Below the pieces are notes generated by a model. The model had not been told where the DNA came from. It searched no databases and saw nothing but the letters and a program-made list of their open reading frames with translations. Below are positions 8,753 through 18,564 of a stretch of DNA of 64,000 nt, one piece after another. Every line of letters starts with the position of its first letter. The first letter of the stretch is position 1. The translations under genes and the position numbers were made by a program. The stretch spans positions 124,001 to 188,000 of the forward strand of contig NZ_BSFQ01000005.1 of assembly GCF_027922425.1 (NCBI RefSeq). Reading direction: 5' to 3'. The stretch comes from Pseudonocardia halophobica (GTDB lineage Bacteria > Actinomycetota > Actinomycetes > Mycobacteriales > Pseudonocardiaceae).

Positions 8753-9751
8753 ATGAAGCTCGCGCTGTATCTGCCCAACTTCCGGGACAAGGTGACCGTC
8801 GAGGAGCTGGAGGACCTGACGGCGCTGGCGGAGGACCTCGACTTCGACTCGGTCTGGACCCTCGACCGCATCGTCGTGCCCGAGGCCTCCGACCGTGAGC
8901 AGCTGCAGTACTCGTTCGGCATGATGCCCGGACTGCCCAACGCCCTGCCCGTGTCCTCGCGCGGAGAGTGGCTGCAGGGCATGCCCCTCATCCCGTGGCT
9001 GGCGGCGAAGACGTCCAAGGTCCGGATCGGCATGAGCATCATCGACACGCCCTACCGCGCTCCCGGCGTGCTGGCCGCCGAGATGGCCACGATCGACCAC
9101 CTGTCGGGCGGTCGGCTCAACGTCGGCGTCGGCTCGGGCTGGATGCCCGAGGAGTTCGCCGCCTCCAGCGCCTCGCACATCTTCCCGAAGCGCCACAAGC
9201 ACGTGCGCGAGACGATCGAGATCATGCAGGGCGTGTGGGCGCAGGACAACCCGCACTTCGAGTACCACGGTGAGTTCGCGGACTTCGAGCCGTGCGGTTT
9301 CGGTGCCAAGCCGCTGCAGCAGCCCGGTCCGCCGATCTTCTTCAGCGGCCTCAAGGACCCGCGCCGCTCGGCGCTGCGGATCTCGAGGTACAACCTGTCC
9401 GGCTGGATCGGCATCCAGGACTCGCCGGAGGACATCAAGCGGTGGCGGGGTGAGATCGAGCGCGAGCTCGGCGAGCTGGACACCGAGCGCTCGGTGGACG
9501 ACCTGGAGATCTGCAGCATGCTGTGGACCACCATCACCGAGACCGAGACCGACCAGGCCCCCAACGGTCGCCTGACCAACCTCATGGTCGGCACCGCGGC
9601 GCAGATCACCGACAACCTCAAGCGCTACAAGGAGGCCGGCCTCACCATGCCCCTGATCTGGCCGCCCTTCGCCGACGTCCCGGTGTCGAAGACGCTCGAC
9701 GACCTCAAGTGCCTTCGGGAGGAGATCCTGCCCAAGGTCGAGGCTTCCTAG
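8753..9751 (+). CDS. Luciferase-like (LLM class) oxidoreductase, probably F420- or flavin-dependent
   Basis: TIM-barrel oxidoreductase of 332 residues. The LLM fold is recognised from the N-terminal strand (MKLALYLPNF), LAEDLDFDSVWTLDRI, the conserved block LAAEMATIDHLSGGRLNVGVGSGW and the late PPIFFSGL strand. Such proteins use reduced F420 or FMN to hydroxylate, reduce or oxidise small organic molecules. ATG 8753 lies 6 bp after AGGAGG. A luciferase-like gene also follows the decayed binding protein at 25.6-26.2 kb, so a binding-protein plus LLM pair occurs twice. The cofactor cannot be assigned from sequence alone. Confidence 0.88.
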   Translation: MKLALYLPNFRDKVTVEELEDLTALAEDLDFDSVWTLDRIVVPEASDREQLQYSFGMMPGLPNALPVSSRGEWLQGMPLIPWLAAKTSKVRIGMSIIDTPYRAPGVLAAEMATIDHLSGGRLNVGVGSGWMPEEFAASSASHIFPKRHKHVRETIEIMQGVWAQDNPHFEYHGEFADFEPCGFGAKPLQQPGPPIFFSGLKDPRRSALRISRYNLSGWIGIQDSPEDIKRWRGEIERELGELDTERSVDDLEICSMLWTTITETETDQAPNGRLTNLMVGTAAQITDNLKRYKEAGLTMPLIWPPFADVPVSKTLDDLKCLREEILPKVEAS

Positions 9752-9839
9752 CCTCACGCTCCCGGTTTCGCTCGCGGCCGGGCGGCGTCCTCACCGTCCG
9801 CCGCGGGCTCGCACCCGTCGTCTCTACGCTGGAGTCCTC

Positions 9840-11336
9840 GTGAACGTCGCCGCGCTGCTGTCCGAAGGCAACGCCCTGGCGGGCGGCAAGCCCGCCCTGG
9901 TCCACGGGTCGTCGGTGCAGAACTATCCCGAGCTGGTGCGTCGGGTCGGTCGCCTCGCCGCGGGTCTGCGCGGTCTCGGTCTCCGGCGGGGTGACCGAGT
10001 CCTCCTGCTGACGCCGAACCGGACCGAGCTGGTCGAGGCCCTGTGGGCCTGCTTCCACGGGGGCTTCGTCGCGGTGCCGGTGAACTGGCACCTCCACCAG
10101 GACGAGGTGTCCTACATCGCCCGACACAGTGGGGCGTCCGTCGCCCTGCTCAGCGACGAGACGGCGGTGGCGACCGAGGGCCTTGCCGACTGGGTGACCG
10201 TGGTGCGGGTGGGCCGGGCGGACGAGAGCACGGCCGGACTGGACTTCGAGGCGGTGCTCGCGGACGAGCCCGAGCCGATCGCGGAGACCTCTCCGGACGA
10301 GCCCGCCTGGCTCTTCTACACCTCGGGGACCACCGGCCGTCCCAAGGGCGCGACGCTGACGCACGGCAACCTGGTCGCGATGGCCACGGCCTATCACGAG
10401 GACCTCGACGAGGTGGCCGAGGACAGCGTCTACCTGCACGCCGCGCCGCTGACCCACGGCAGCGGGCTGTATCTGCTGCCCTCGATGGCGCGCGGTGCCA
10501 CCCAGGTCATCGCCCCCGGGACGAGCTTCGTGGCCGCGGACTTCGTGGAGCTGCTCGCGAGGCACCGGGTCACGCACGCCGCGTTCCTCGCGCCCACCAT
10601 GCTGAAGCGGGTGGTGGAGCAGGCCCGTGGTCGGGAGCTCCCCGACCTGCGCAGCATCGTGGTCGGCGGAGCGGCGCTCTACCGACAGGACCTGCGGACC
10701 GCGTCCGAGGTCTTCGGCGAGATCGTCATCCAGATGTACGGCCAGGGCGAGGCCCCGATGACGATCACGGTCATGCCCGCCAAGGAGGCGCTCGCCCACC
10801 CAGGGTCGTGCGGACGTCCCTTCCGGTCGGTCGAGGTGCGCATCGCCGACTCGGCGGGGGAGGAGCTGCCCGAGGGGACGGAGGGCGAGGTCCTGGTGCG
10901 CGGGGACGTGGTGATGAGCGGTTACTGGGACAACCCCGAGGCCACCGCGGCCACGCTGGCCGGGGGCTGGTTGCACACGGGCGACATCGGCAGGCTCGAC
11001 GGTGGGTACCTCTTGCTCACCGACCGGGCGAAGGACGTGATCATCACGGGAGGCTCGAACGTCTACCCGCGCGAGGTCGAGGAGGTCCTGCTCACCCATC
11101 CCGCGGTGCGGGAGGTGGCGGTCGTCGGCGTGCCCGACCCCGAGTGGGGGGAGTCGATCCGAGCCTTCGTCGTCGCCGAGCCCGGTGGCGACGCGGACGC
11201 CTCGGACATCATTCAGCACTGCCGGACCCGGCTGGCGTCCTTCAAGAAGCCCCGCGACATCGTCTTCGTCACCGAGTTGCCCAAGAACGCGACCGGCAAG
11301 GTCCTCAAGCGCGAGCTCCGGCTGCGCACGCCCTGA
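9840..11336 (+). CDS. Acyl-CoA synthetase (AMP-binding family)
   Basis: ATP-dependent activation of a carboxylic acid to its CoA thioester, 498 residues. The P-loop-like adenylate motif [11 protein letters not shown] lies near residues 158-168, the A5-type motif is MYGQGEAP, the hinge is LTDRAKDVIITGG, and the catalytic lysine is in PKNATGKVLKRE near the C-terminus. GTG start at 9840; no good ribosome site is visible, so the exact start is less certain. Probably converts the acid made by the upstream oxidative enzymes into a form for beta-oxidation-like steps (inference). Confidence 0.9.
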   Translation: MNVAALLSEGNALAGGKPALVHGSSVQNYPELVRRVGRLAAGLRGLGLRRGDRVLLLTPNRTELVEALWACFHGGFVAVPVNWHLHQDEVSYIARHSGASVALLSDETAVATEGLADWVTVVRVGRADESTAGLDFEAVLADEPEPIAETSPDEPAWLFYTSGTTGRPKGATLTHGNLVAMATAYHEDLDEVAEDSVYLHAAPLTHGSGLYLLPSMARGATQVIAPGTSFVAADFVELLARHRVTHAAFLAPTMLKRVVEQARGRELPDLRSIVVGGAALYRQDLRTASEVFGEIVIQMYGQGEAPMTITVMPAKEALAHPGSCGRPFRSVEVRIADSAGEELPEGTEGEVLVRGDVVMSGYWDNPEATAATLAGGWLHTGDIGRLDGGYLLLTDRAKDVIITGGSNVYPREVEEVLLTHPAVREVAVVGVPDPEWGESIRAFVVAEPGGDADASDIIQHCRTRLASFKKPRDIVFVTELPKNATGKVLKRELRLRTP

Positions 11337-11443
11337 TCCCTGTGGATTCCCGTGGTGTCACCGTGGGCGATCGTCAGACCCGGAGCGCTCGCCGAGGGTG
11401 GCCCGATCGTGCAGGGGCCACATTCTGTGGACAATGGGCCTAA

Positions 11444-11457
11444 AAGAGGGTACTGAT
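11444..11457. promoter_or_regulatory. Copy of the AAGAG-N4-CTCTT motif before pntA
   Basis: AAGAG-GGTA-CTGAT, 105 bp before the pntA start. The left arm matches the motif exactly, the right arm partly. A TGGACA hexamer ends 17 bp before TACTGA, so this may equally be a promoter. Confidence 0.4.
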
Positions 11458-11561
11458 TGGTCGCCAGTGGGCAGGTGGCGAGAGCCTGCTCGCTCCGTCC
11501 ACGGGCGGGAGGGACGGCGACGGCGTGGTTGCGGGCGAGGGATACGGATGAGGTCACCGGG

Positions 11562-13097
11562 ATGAAGGCGTTGCGGGTCGGGGTGGTTGCGGAGTCGACG
11601 AAGGGGGAGACCCGAGTCGCGTTGTCGCCGGAGACCACGGCGAAGGTGGTCGCGTTGGGCTACACCGTGGCGGTGGAGTCGGGGGCGGGTGCGCGGGCGG
11701 GGTTCGCGGACGCGGCGTACGTCGAGGCGGGCGCGGAGGTCGTGGCGGGCTCGGTGTGGGATGCGGACGTGGTGCTGATGGTGAACGCGCCGCAGGCGGA
11801 CGAGATCCCGCAGCTTCGCCGCGGTTCGACGGTGATCGGGTCGTTGGCGCCGCGGTTCGAGGAGGAGCGAACGGCGGCCCTCACCGCGGCGGGTGTGACG
11901 GCGTTGTCGATGGACGCGGTGCCGCGGATCTCGCGGGCGCAGTCGATGGACGTGCTCAGCTCCATGGCGAACATCGCCGGGTACCGGGCGGTGATCGAGG
12001 CGGCGCACGCGTTCGGCCGGTTCTTCACCGGGCAGGTCACCGCGGCGGGCAAGGTCCCGCCGGCGAAGGTCCTCGTCGCGGGCGCGGGCGTGGCGGGGCT
12101 CGCGGCGATCGCCGCGGCCAACTCGCTCGGCGCGGTGGTGCGGGCCACCGACCCCCGGGCGGAGGTTGCGGACCAGGTCAAGTCGCTGGGGGGTGCGTAC
12201 CTGGCGGTGGAGGTGGAGCAGGAGGCGTCCACCGACGGGTATGCTAAGGCCACGTCGGCGGACTACGACAAGCGCGCGGCGGAGATCTACTCCGAGCAGG
12301 CCGCGGAGTGCGACATCATCATCACCACCGCGCTGATCCCCGGCCGCGCGGCGCCTCGTCTCATCACTGCGGCGGACGTCGCGTCGATGCGGCCCGGGTC
12401 CGTCATCGTCGACATGGCGGCGGCGCAGGGCGGCAACGTCGAGGGTTCGGTGGCCGGTGAGGTGGTCACGACCGACCACGGTGTCACGATCATCGGGTAC
12501 ACGGACCTGGCGGCGCGGTTGCCCGCGCAGGCCTCGCAGCTGTACGGCACGAACGTGCTGAACCTGCTCAAGCTGATGACCCCGGAGAAGGACGGGCATC
12601 TCGTTCTCGACCTGGAGGACACGGTCGTCCGGGGGATCACGGTGGCGCACGGCGGGGAGACGTTGTGGCCGCCGCCCCCGGTGTCGGTGTCCGCGGCGCC
12701 GGCCGCGCAGCCGGTCGCACCGGCTCCGGTGGAGGAGAAGAAGGAGCGCTCGTCGCTGGTCCGCGCGCTCCCCGGTGCGCTGGGCGCGCTGGCCCTGTTC
12801 CTGGTCACGGCGTTCGCGCCGGCGGAGCTGGCGGGGCACCTGACGGTGTTCGTGTTGGCGATCGTGATCGGCTTCTACGTGATCGGGAACGTGCACCACG
12901 CGCTGCACACGCCGCTGATGTCGGTGACGAACGCGATCTCCGGGATCATCGTCGTCGGCGCGATCCTGCAGCTGGGCACTGGTGGTGGCGGGCTGGTGCT
13001 CGGGCTGGCCGCGGTCGCTGTGCTGCTCGCGGCCATCAACATCGTCGGTGGCTTCGCGGTGACCCGCCGCATGCTCGCCATGTTCTCGAGGAGCTGA
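11562..13097 (+). CDS. pntA: NAD(P) transhydrogenase subunit alpha (fused dI plus membrane helices)
   Basis: Alpha subunit of the proton-translocating transhydrogenase, which passes hydride from NADH to NADP+ using the proton gradient. At 511 residues it matches the E. coli-type fused PntA rather than the split PntAA/PntAB. Residues 1-375 form the alanine-dehydrogenase-like NAD(H) domain ([23 protein letters not shown], the RQD-loop-like region near DYDKRAAEI). A Pro/Ala linker leads to four membrane helices with [15 protein letters not shown] and [16 protein letters not shown] 11562 is chosen because the family begins at MKxLRVGV. pntB starts one base after its stop. Confidence 0.95.
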   Translation: MKALRVGVVAESTKGETRVALSPETTAKVVALGYTVAVESGAGARAGFADAAYVEAGAEVVAGSVWDADVVLMVNAPQADEIPQLRRGSTVIGSLAPRFEEERTAALTAAGVTALSMDAVPRISRAQSMDVLSSMANIAGYRAVIEAAHAFGRFFTGQVTAAGKVPPAKVLVAGAGVAGLAAIAAANSLGAVVRATDPRAEVADQVKSLGGAYLAVEVEQEASTDGYAKATSADYDKRAAEIYSEQAAECDIIITTALIPGRAAPRLITAADVASMRPGSVIVDMAAAQGGNVEGSVAGEVVTTDHGVTIIGYTDLAARLPAQASQLYGTNVLNLLKLMTPEKDGHLVLDLEDTVVRGITVAHGGETLWPPPPVSVSAAPAAQPVAPAPVEEKKERSSLVRALPGALGALALFLVTAFAPAELAGHLTVFVLAIVIGFYVIGNVHHALHTPLMSVTNAISGIIVVGAILQLGTGGGGLVLGLAAVAVLLAAINIVGGFAVTRRMLAMFSRS

Positions 13098-13098
13098 G

Positions 13099-14499
13099 AT
13101 GGCCACCTGGACTACTGCGGCGTATCTGATCGCCGCCCTGCTGTTCGTGATCTCCCTGGCCGGGTTGTCGAAGCACGAGAGCTCTCGGGCGGGGGTGGTG
13201 TTCGGCATCACCGGCATGGCCATCGCGCTGGTCGCCACGGCGATCGTGGCGTTGGGCTCGGCCTCGGGGCTGGGCATCGCGCTGCTGCTGGTCGCGCTGG
13301 TCATCGGCGCGGCGATCGGGCTCTGGCGGGCCCGCGTGGTCGAGATGACGGGCATGCCCGAGCTGATCGCGCTCATGCACTCCTTCGTCGGGCTCGCCGC
13401 GGTGCTGGTGGGCTGGAACGGCTACCTGGAGGTCGAGTCCGGCCACATGGAGCTGGCCGGGTCGCTGCTGGGCATCCACCACGGCGAGGTCGCCATCGGC
13501 GTGTTCATCGGCGCGGTCACGTTCACCGGCTCGATCGTGGCGTACCTGAAGCTCTCGGCGAAGATCAAGTCCGCGCCGCTGATGCTGCCGGGCAAGAACG
13601 CGCTGAACCTGGGCGCGCTGCTGGTGTTCGCGGCGCTGACGGTGTGGTTCGTGATCACCCCGGCGCTGTGGATCCTGACGGTGCTGACCGTGCTGGCCCT
13701 GCTCCTGGGCGTGCACCTGGTGGCCTCGATCGGCGGCGGGGACATGCCCGTCGTCGTCTCGATGCTCAACTCCTACTCGGGGTGGGCGGCGGCGGCGTCG
13801 GGCTTCCTGCTGGGCAACGACCTGCTGATCATCACCGGTGCGCTCGTGGGGTCGTCGGGTGCGTACCTGTCCTACATCATGTGCAAGGCGATGAACCGCT
13901 CGTTCATCTCCGTGATCGCGGGCGGGTTCGGCGCCACCTCCTCGTCCGCGGCGGCGGTGGAGGGCGAGCACCGGGAGATCGACGCCGCCGGGGTCGCCGA
14001 GCTGCTGGCCGAGGCATCCAGCGTGGTCATCACCCCCGGCTACGGCATGGCGGTGGCGCAGGCGCAGTACCCGGTCGCCGAGCTCACCCGCAAGCTGCGC
14101 GACGCCGGGGTGAACGTGCGGTTCGGAGTGCACCCGGTCGCGGGGCGGCTGCCCGGGCACATGAACGTGCTGCTCGCCGAGGCGCAGGTCCCGTACGACA
14201 TCGTGCTGGAGATGGACGAGATCAACGACGACCTCGCCGAGACCGACGTCGTCCTGGTCATCGGGGCGAACGACACGGTCAACCCGGCCGCCTCGGAGGA
14301 CCCCGGGAGCCCGATCGCGGGGATGCCGGTGCTGAAGGTGTGGGAGGCCAAGGACGTGATCGTGTTCAAGCGGTCCATGGCCACCGGCTACGCGGGCGTG
14401 CAGAACCCGTTGTTCTTCCGCGAGAACATCCAGATGCTCTTCGGCGACGCCAAGGACCGCGTCCAGGACATCCTCGTCGCCCTGCCGGTCCGCGCGTGA
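13099..14499 (+). CDS. pntB: NAD(P) transhydrogenase subunit beta
   Basis: Beta subunit, 466 residues. About nine membrane helices fill the N-terminal 270 residues, including the conserved [19 protein letters not shown] region. A C-terminal NADP(H) domain follows with [29 protein letters not shown] and the ending [14 protein letters not shown] at 13099, directly after pntA. Together the pair can supply NADPH for the Baeyer-Villiger monooxygenase and other oxygenases of this region (inference). Confidence 0.96.
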   Translation: MATWTTAAYLIAALLFVISLAGLSKHESSRAGVVFGITGMAIALVATAIVALGSASGLGIALLLVALVIGAAIGLWRARVVEMTGMPELIALMHSFVGLAAVLVGWNGYLEVESGHMELAGSLLGIHHGEVAIGVFIGAVTFTGSIVAYLKLSAKIKSAPLMLPGKNALNLGALLVFAALTVWFVITPALWILTVLTVLALLLGVHLVASIGGGDMPVVVSMLNSYSGWAAAASGFLLGNDLLIITGALVGSSGAYLSYIMCKAMNRSFISVIAGGFGATSSSAAAVEGEHREIDAAGVAELLAEASSVVITPGYGMAVAQAQYPVAELTRKLRDAGVNVRFGVHPVAGRLPGHMNVLLAEAQVPYDIVLEMDEINDDLAETDVVLVIGANDTVNPAASEDPGSPIAGMPVLKVWEAKDVIVFKRSMATGYAGVQNPLFFRENIQMLFGDAKDRVQDILVALPVRA

Positions 14500-14668
14500 G
14501 GGAACCGAGCATCGCACGGCGGGCCGTTGCCGTTCAGGCGGCGATTCAGTAGCCTCAAGGCGGCGCGTGATCCAGGCCACCGACGGACCTGGAACCGGCA
14601 GGGCGGAGCGCTGCCGGTGCCGACACGGGTGCGCGCCCTCTGATCGCGGACATGTCGAGGACGCAACG

Positions 14669-15199
14669 ATGCCCACCTCACCTCGTACGATCATCATCCG
14701 CCGGTACCCGAGTCGGTCGGCGCTCCGCCATGCGGAGCGCCTGCTGAGCGAGTCGGGGGCGGCGCGGGAGGCGTGCGTCGTCAGTGCGGCCGGGTTCGTC
14801 CGGTGGCGCCTGGGGATGACCCTGGTCCACCACGGCCTGCCGTGGACGGACGACCAGCGTCGCGAGCTGAGGCTGGCCGCCGCAGGCGGCTCGCTGGGCG
14901 TCGACACCGGCCCGGCGGCGCTCAGGGAGCAGGCCACCGAGCGGATGCCCGAGGATCTCGTGCGCCGCACGCGCGAGGCGGTCGGGTCGCTCCCGCGGGG
15001 TGCCGCCGTCCTCCTCCTGGTCGTCGACGGCCCGATGGCCTCGCCCCCCGGATGCCTGCGGGACGACGGTGGACGGACGGTGTCGACGTTCGCCGAGACC
15101 GAGGCGCCGACCCTGCCGCCGTTCTCGGACGCCCCCGTTCGGTCCGGTGTCGGTCATCGACGCCCCTGGGGTCCGTTCGTTCCTCTATCCTCGACGTGA
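14669..15199 (+). CDS. Hypothetical protein
   Basis: Possible 176-residue soluble protein, not recognised. A basic N-terminus (TIIIRRYPSRSA) is followed by two helical stretches and a hydrophobic strand (AAVLLLVVDG), then a Gly/Asp turn (CLRDDGGRTV) reminiscent of, but not clearly matching, DUF1269-like proteins. The last third is rich in Pro and looks disordered. Start ATG 14669 is weakly supported, and the frame is open further upstream. It lies alone between pntB and an aldehyde dehydrogenase, so context gives no function. It could be a non-coding open frame in GC-rich DNA. Confidence 0.4.
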   Translation: MPTSPRTIIIRRYPSRSALRHAERLLSESGAAREACVVSAAGFVRWRLGMTLVHHGLPWTDDQRRELRLAAAGGSLGVDTGPAALREQATERMPEDLVRRTREAVGSLPRGAAVLLLVVDGPMASPPGCLRDDGGRTVSTFAETEAPTLPPFSDAPVRSGVGHRRPWGPFVPLSST

Positions 15200-15206
15200 C
15201 CTGCAA

Positions 15207-15220
15207 ATCAGGACACTCTG
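15207..15220. promoter_or_regulatory. Motif ATCAG-GACA-CTCTG before an aldehyde dehydrogenase
   Basis: Lies 34 bp before the GTG start at 15254. Same spacing and centre as the dyad at 6053-6068, whose right arm is CTGAT. May be an operator or promoter -10 region; weak evidence by itself. Confidence 0.3.
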
Positions 15221-15253
15221 TAGGGATGGGCGGATCGGACAGGTGAGAGCACG

Positions 15254-16723
15254 GTGACGACGTTCAAGAGTCTCGGGGAGCGGGAGCAGACCTTCGTCGG
15301 CGGGCGGTGGCGGGCCGCGACCGGTGACCGCGTCCTCCAGATCGTGGACCCCTCGACCGAGGAGGTCATCGCCTCGGTCCGGGAGAACTCGACGGCGGAC
15401 GTCGCGGCCGCGGCGCAGGCCGCGCGGGCGGCGTTCGACTCGGGTCCCTGGCCGGACTTCGAGCCCGCGCAGCGTGCGGCCGTGCTCGAGGCGTTCGCCG
15501 AGCGCGTCGAGGCGCGGGGCGACGAGATCGCGGACACGCTCGTGTCCGAGATCGGCGCTCCCCTCACCATGGCCCGGGGGTCGGTGCGGCTGGCCACGAC
15601 CTTCCTGCGGTACTACGCCGACCTCGTCCGCCACTACCCGTTCCGCGAGGACCGGCTGCGCCAGGACGGCACGACGACCCGGATCCTGCGCGAGCCGACC
15701 GGGCCCGTTGCGGCGATCGCCTCCTACAACAGCCCGTTCGCCGTCTCCGTCATCAAGACCGCCCCCGCGCTCGCCGCGGGCTGCACCATCGTGCTCAAGC
15801 CGCCGCCGGAGACGCCGCTGGCGGTGCACATCCTGGGCGAGATCGCCGCCGAGCTCACCGAGGCGGGCGTGCTGCCGCCCGGCGTGCTCAACGTGGTGGT
15901 CGCGGGCAAGGAGGGGAGCGAGGCACTCGTCGCGGACCCCGCCATCGACAAGATCACCTTCACCGGCAGCACCCAGGTCGGCCGGGCCATCCTCGCCACG
16001 GCCGGGCAGCGCATCGGCCGGGTCACCGTCGAGCTCGGGGGCAAGTCGGCGGGCATCGTGCTCGACGACGCCGATCTCGAGCAGGTCGTTGCCCCCCTGG
16101 TGGGCGGGGGCACCGTCAACACGGGCCAGGCCTGCTTCGGCCTCACCCGGGTCCTGGTGTCCGAGCGACGGCGAGACGAGCTGGTTGACGCCATGAAGGC
16201 GCGCATCGAGACCCTCGTGGTGGGCGACCCGCGGGACCCCGCGACCACGACCGGGCCGCTCGCCGGGGCACGGCACCTGGAGCGGGTGCAGGGTTACGTC
16301 GAGCTCGCCAGGTCCGAGGGGGCGCGGGTCGTGGTGGGCGGGGGCAGACCCGCTCACCTGGCGAAGGGATACTTCTTCGAGCCGACCCTGCTCGTCGACG
16401 TCGACAACTCGTCCCGGGTCGCCCGCGAGGAGATCTTCGGACCGGTCATCAGCGTGATCACCTACCGGGACCTCGACGAGGCGGTCTCCCTCGCCAATGA
16501 CAGCATCTACGGTCTGGGAGGCGCCGTCTTCGCGGCCGACCCCGAGAGGGCCTTCGAGGTGGCGCGGCGGATTCGGACCGGGACCGTCGCGGTGAACGGG
16601 TTCGTCGGCTCGCACGTCACCACACCGTTCGGCGGGTACAAGCAGTCCGGCATGGGCAAGGAGGGCGGGGTCGAGGGCCTCGAGGTGTTCCTCGAGGCCA
16701 AGTCGGTCCACATGCCGACCTGA
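15254..16723 (+). CDS. Aldehyde dehydrogenase family protein
   Basis: Second aldehyde dehydrogenase, 489 residues, closely paralogous to the one at 4582-6054. Catalytic Cys294 in NTGQACFGLTR and Glu260 in VELGGKS are correctly spaced; FTGSTQVG and EEIFGPV are present. GTG start; the protein begins MTTFKSLGEREQTFVGG, matching the paralogue's MTTAKTFADRDTTFIGG, which supports the start. It precedes an alcohol dehydrogenase and monooxygenase cluster and could oxidise aldehydes arising there (inference). Confidence 0.93.
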   Translation: MTTFKSLGEREQTFVGGRWRAATGDRVLQIVDPSTEEVIASVRENSTADVAAAAQAARAAFDSGPWPDFEPAQRAAVLEAFAERVEARGDEIADTLVSEIGAPLTMARGSVRLATTFLRYYADLVRHYPFREDRLRQDGTTTRILREPTGPVAAIASYNSPFAVSVIKTAPALAAGCTIVLKPPPETPLAVHILGEIAAELTEAGVLPPGVLNVVVAGKEGSEALVADPAIDKITFTGSTQVGRAILATAGQRIGRVTVELGGKSAGIVLDDADLEQVVAPLVGGGTVNTGQACFGLTRVLVSERRRDELVDAMKARIETLVVGDPRDPATTTGPLAGARHLERVQGYVELARSEGARVVVGGGRPAHLAKGYFFEPTLLVDVDNSSRVAREEIFGPVISVITYRDLDEAVSLANDSIYGLGGAVFAADPERAFEVARRIRTGTVAVNGFVGSHVTTPFGGYKQSGMGKEGGVEGLEVFLEAKSVHMPT

Positions 16724-16753
16724 GTCCGGGGGAGGTGCGGCCCGGTGGTGCTC

Positions 16754-16774
16754 GGGAGGGCTCTCGGCCCTCCC
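16754..16774 (+). terminator. Stem-loop after aldehyde dehydrogenase
   Basis: GGGAGGGC pairs with GCCCTCCC around a 5-base loop, 30 bp after the stop codon at 16723. Confidence 0.6.
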
Positions 16775-16853
16775 ACCGCGGGTCGCGCTTCTCGGCGAAG
16801 GCCCGCATCCCCTCGCGGGCGTCGGCACTGTGCATCAGGACGGGGCCCCCTGC
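16775..16853 (-). pseudogene. Enoyl-CoA hydratase C-terminal remnant
   Basis: On the minus strand this stretch encodes GGPVLMHSADAREGMRAF followed by AEKRDPRWEGR, the typical carboxyl end of an enoyl-CoA hydratase/isomerase. Nothing upstream on that strand continues the protein: the sequence runs straight into the truncated regulator on the opposite strand. No stop codon follows at the expected place. It is a gene tail of about 27 codons left at a recombination junction. Confidence 0.65.
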
Positions 16854-16858
16854 GTAGC

Positions 16859-17236
16859 TGTGCGGAGATCGCTCGCCGCCAGGACATGCCCGAGAAGTAC
16901 CTCGAGGGGATCCTCGGCCAGCTCCGCCGTGCGGGTCTGGTGCGCAGCCAGCGTGGGGTGGACGGCGGGTACTGGCTCAGCAGGCCGGGCCGGACCATCT
17001 CGCTGGCGGACGTGGTGCGGGCCGTCGACGGCCCGCTGGCGACGGTGCACGGCCTGCCTGCCCAGGAGATCGCGCACGAGGGCGAGGCCGCGGCGCTGCC
17101 GCGCGTGTGGGTCGCCCTGCGCGCCAGCGTGCGCGGGGTGCTGGAGAACGTCACCCTCGCGGATGTCGTCTCGGGAAGGCTCCCCGCGGACGTCGAGGAC
17201 CTGACGACGGCGCCGGGAGCCTGGGAGAGTCGGTGA
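16859..17236 (+). pseudogene. Rrf2-family transcriptional regulator lacking its N-terminus
   Basis: Encodes AEIARRQDMPEKYLEGIL, RAGLVRSQRGVDGGYWLSRP and ISLADVVRAVDGPL, the second half of the winged helix and the wing of Rrf2 regulators, then a normal C-terminus ending at 17236. The usual first 30 or so residues (M-L-S-x-x-x-Y-A-L-R-A-L) are missing. The DNA in their place encodes an enoyl-CoA hydratase tail on the other strand. A GTG at 16745 would keep the frame open but gives an unrelated Arg-rich leader. The cysteines of iron-sulfur Rrf2 proteins are absent. Probably non-functional. Confidence 0.7.
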
Positions 17237-17451
17237 TCGGCCGCGAGAACAGTGTCCTGCAAGAGCGCGCACCGCACTGCTTCCGACGCCCCCAGGCTCC
17301 ATTCGTGCGAGTCGATCCGGTGGGTCCTTGAGGAGCCAGGGATGGACGTGCAGAATGAGACTACTGAACCAGGCTGGTCGTCGTCGACCGGACACGTGGC
17401 CGAGGGTCGTGTGGTGCGGGGGCGTCCGCGGTGCATCGATGAGAGGTCGGG

Positions 17452-18564
17452 ATGAAGACTCGCGCAGCCGTTCTGTGGAGCACAGGCGGCAAGTGGTCGG
17501 TGGAGGAGCTCGACCTCGCCGAGCCGGGGCCGGGTGAGGTCACGATCCGGGTGCGGGCCAGCGGGCTCTGCCACAGCGACGACCACAACGTGACCGGGGA
17601 CAGCCAGGCGCCACTTCCCGTGGTGGGCGGGCACGAGGGCTCCGGCGAGGTGGTGTCCGTCGGGCCCGGTGTCGACCGTTTCTCGGTCGGTGACCGGGTG
17701 GCGACCTTCCCCATGCCGGCGTGCGGGCGCTGCCGTTACTGTTCGTCGGGTCGTAGCCACCTGTGCGACCTGTCGGCCCGCACGATGATGGCCACAGCCG
17801 GGGAGAACGCCCGGTTCCGCTTCCACCGGGGGGACGTGGGCGTCGGCGCATACACCCAGCTCGGGACGTTCAGTGAGTACACCACGATCAGCGTCGAGCA
17901 GGCCTTCGCCCTACCGGACGACATCCCGTTCGCCGCGGCCGCCCTCGTCGGGTGCGGGGTCAGCACCGGTTTCGGCGCCACCCGCAGGGTGGCACCGGTC
18001 TCGCCCGGGGACCACGTCGTCGTCATCGGGGTGGGGGGCGTCGGCGCCGCGGCGGTCCAGGGCGCGCGGGTGGCCGGGGCGAGCACGATCATGGCGATCG
18101 ACCCGGTGCCGTTCAAGCTGGAGCAGGCGGTGCGGTTCGGCGCCACGCACACGGCGCACGGCATCGGGGAGGCCCTCCCGGTCCTGCGCGAGGTCAGCTG
18201 GGGTGCGATGGCGGACGTCGTCGTGGTGGCCGTGGGTGTCATGCACGGCGAGATGTTGGCGGCCCAGGCCGAGCTCGTCGCGAAGGGCGGCTCGCTGGTG
18301 ATGACCGCGGTCGCGCCCCTCGTGGAGACCACGGTGGCGCTGCCCCTCACCCGGTTCGCGCTGGCAGGCAAGTCCCTGGTCGGCAACCTGGCCGGCTCGA
18401 CGAACCCGGTGGCGGACTTCGACGAGATGTGGCGGCTCTACCGGGCCGGGCAGGTCCAGCTGGACGAGATGGTCACGAGGACCTACTCGCTGGACCAGGT
18501 CAACAAGGGGTACGAGGACATGCACGCCGGGCGCAATGTGCGCGGCCTGGTCGTCTTCGACTGA
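17452..18564 (+). CDS. Zinc alcohol dehydrogenase, NDMA-dependent (mycofactocin-associated) type
   Basis: Medium-chain dehydrogenase of 370 residues. Catalytic zinc ligands Cys40 (GLCHSD), His61 and a later Cys in LVGCGVSTG; structural zinc cysteines 91, 94, 97 and 105 (CGRCRYC...C). The Rossmann motif is GVGGVG. The opening MKTRAAVLW and VVGGHEGSGEV match the actinobacterial NDMA-dependent subfamily, whose tightly bound nicotinamide is re-oxidised through the mycofactocin system rather than exchanged freely (family knowledge). No mycofactocin biosynthesis genes are in the window. It likely oxidises an alcohol to the ketone or aldehyde handled by the monooxygenase that follows 41 bp downstream. 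Confidence 0.9.
   Translation: MKTRAAVLWSTGGKWSVEELDLAEPGPGEVTIRVRASGLCHSDDHNVTGDSQAPLPVVGGHEGSGEVVSVGPGVDRFSVGDRVATFPMPACGRCRYCSSGRSHLCDLSARTMMATAGENARFRFHRGDVGVGAYTQLGTFSEYTTISVEQAFALPDDIPFAAAALVGCGVSTGFGATRRVAPVSPGDHVVVIGVGGVGAAAVQGARVAGASTIMAIDPVPFKLEQAVRFGATHTAHGIGEALPVLREVSWGAMADVVVVAVGVMHGEMLAAQAELVAKGGSLVMTAVAPLVETTVALPLTRFALAGKSLVGNLAGSTNPVADFDEMWRLYRAGQVQLDEMVTRTYSLDQVNKGYEDMHAGRNVRGLVVFD

Noticed and set aside
13036..14970. A 644-codon open frame on the minus strand across pntB
   Set aside because: Antisense to a clearly conserved gene; its translation is Arg/His/Gly-rich with no family motif, a typical by-product of GC-rich codon bias. The same holds for long minus-strand frames at 553-1731, 2339-3505, 11358-13376 and 18483-20153.
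17248..17261. AACAG-TGTC-CTGCA as another copy of the 14-bp dyad
   Set aside because: Matches poorly and lies about 190 bp before the nearest start codon.
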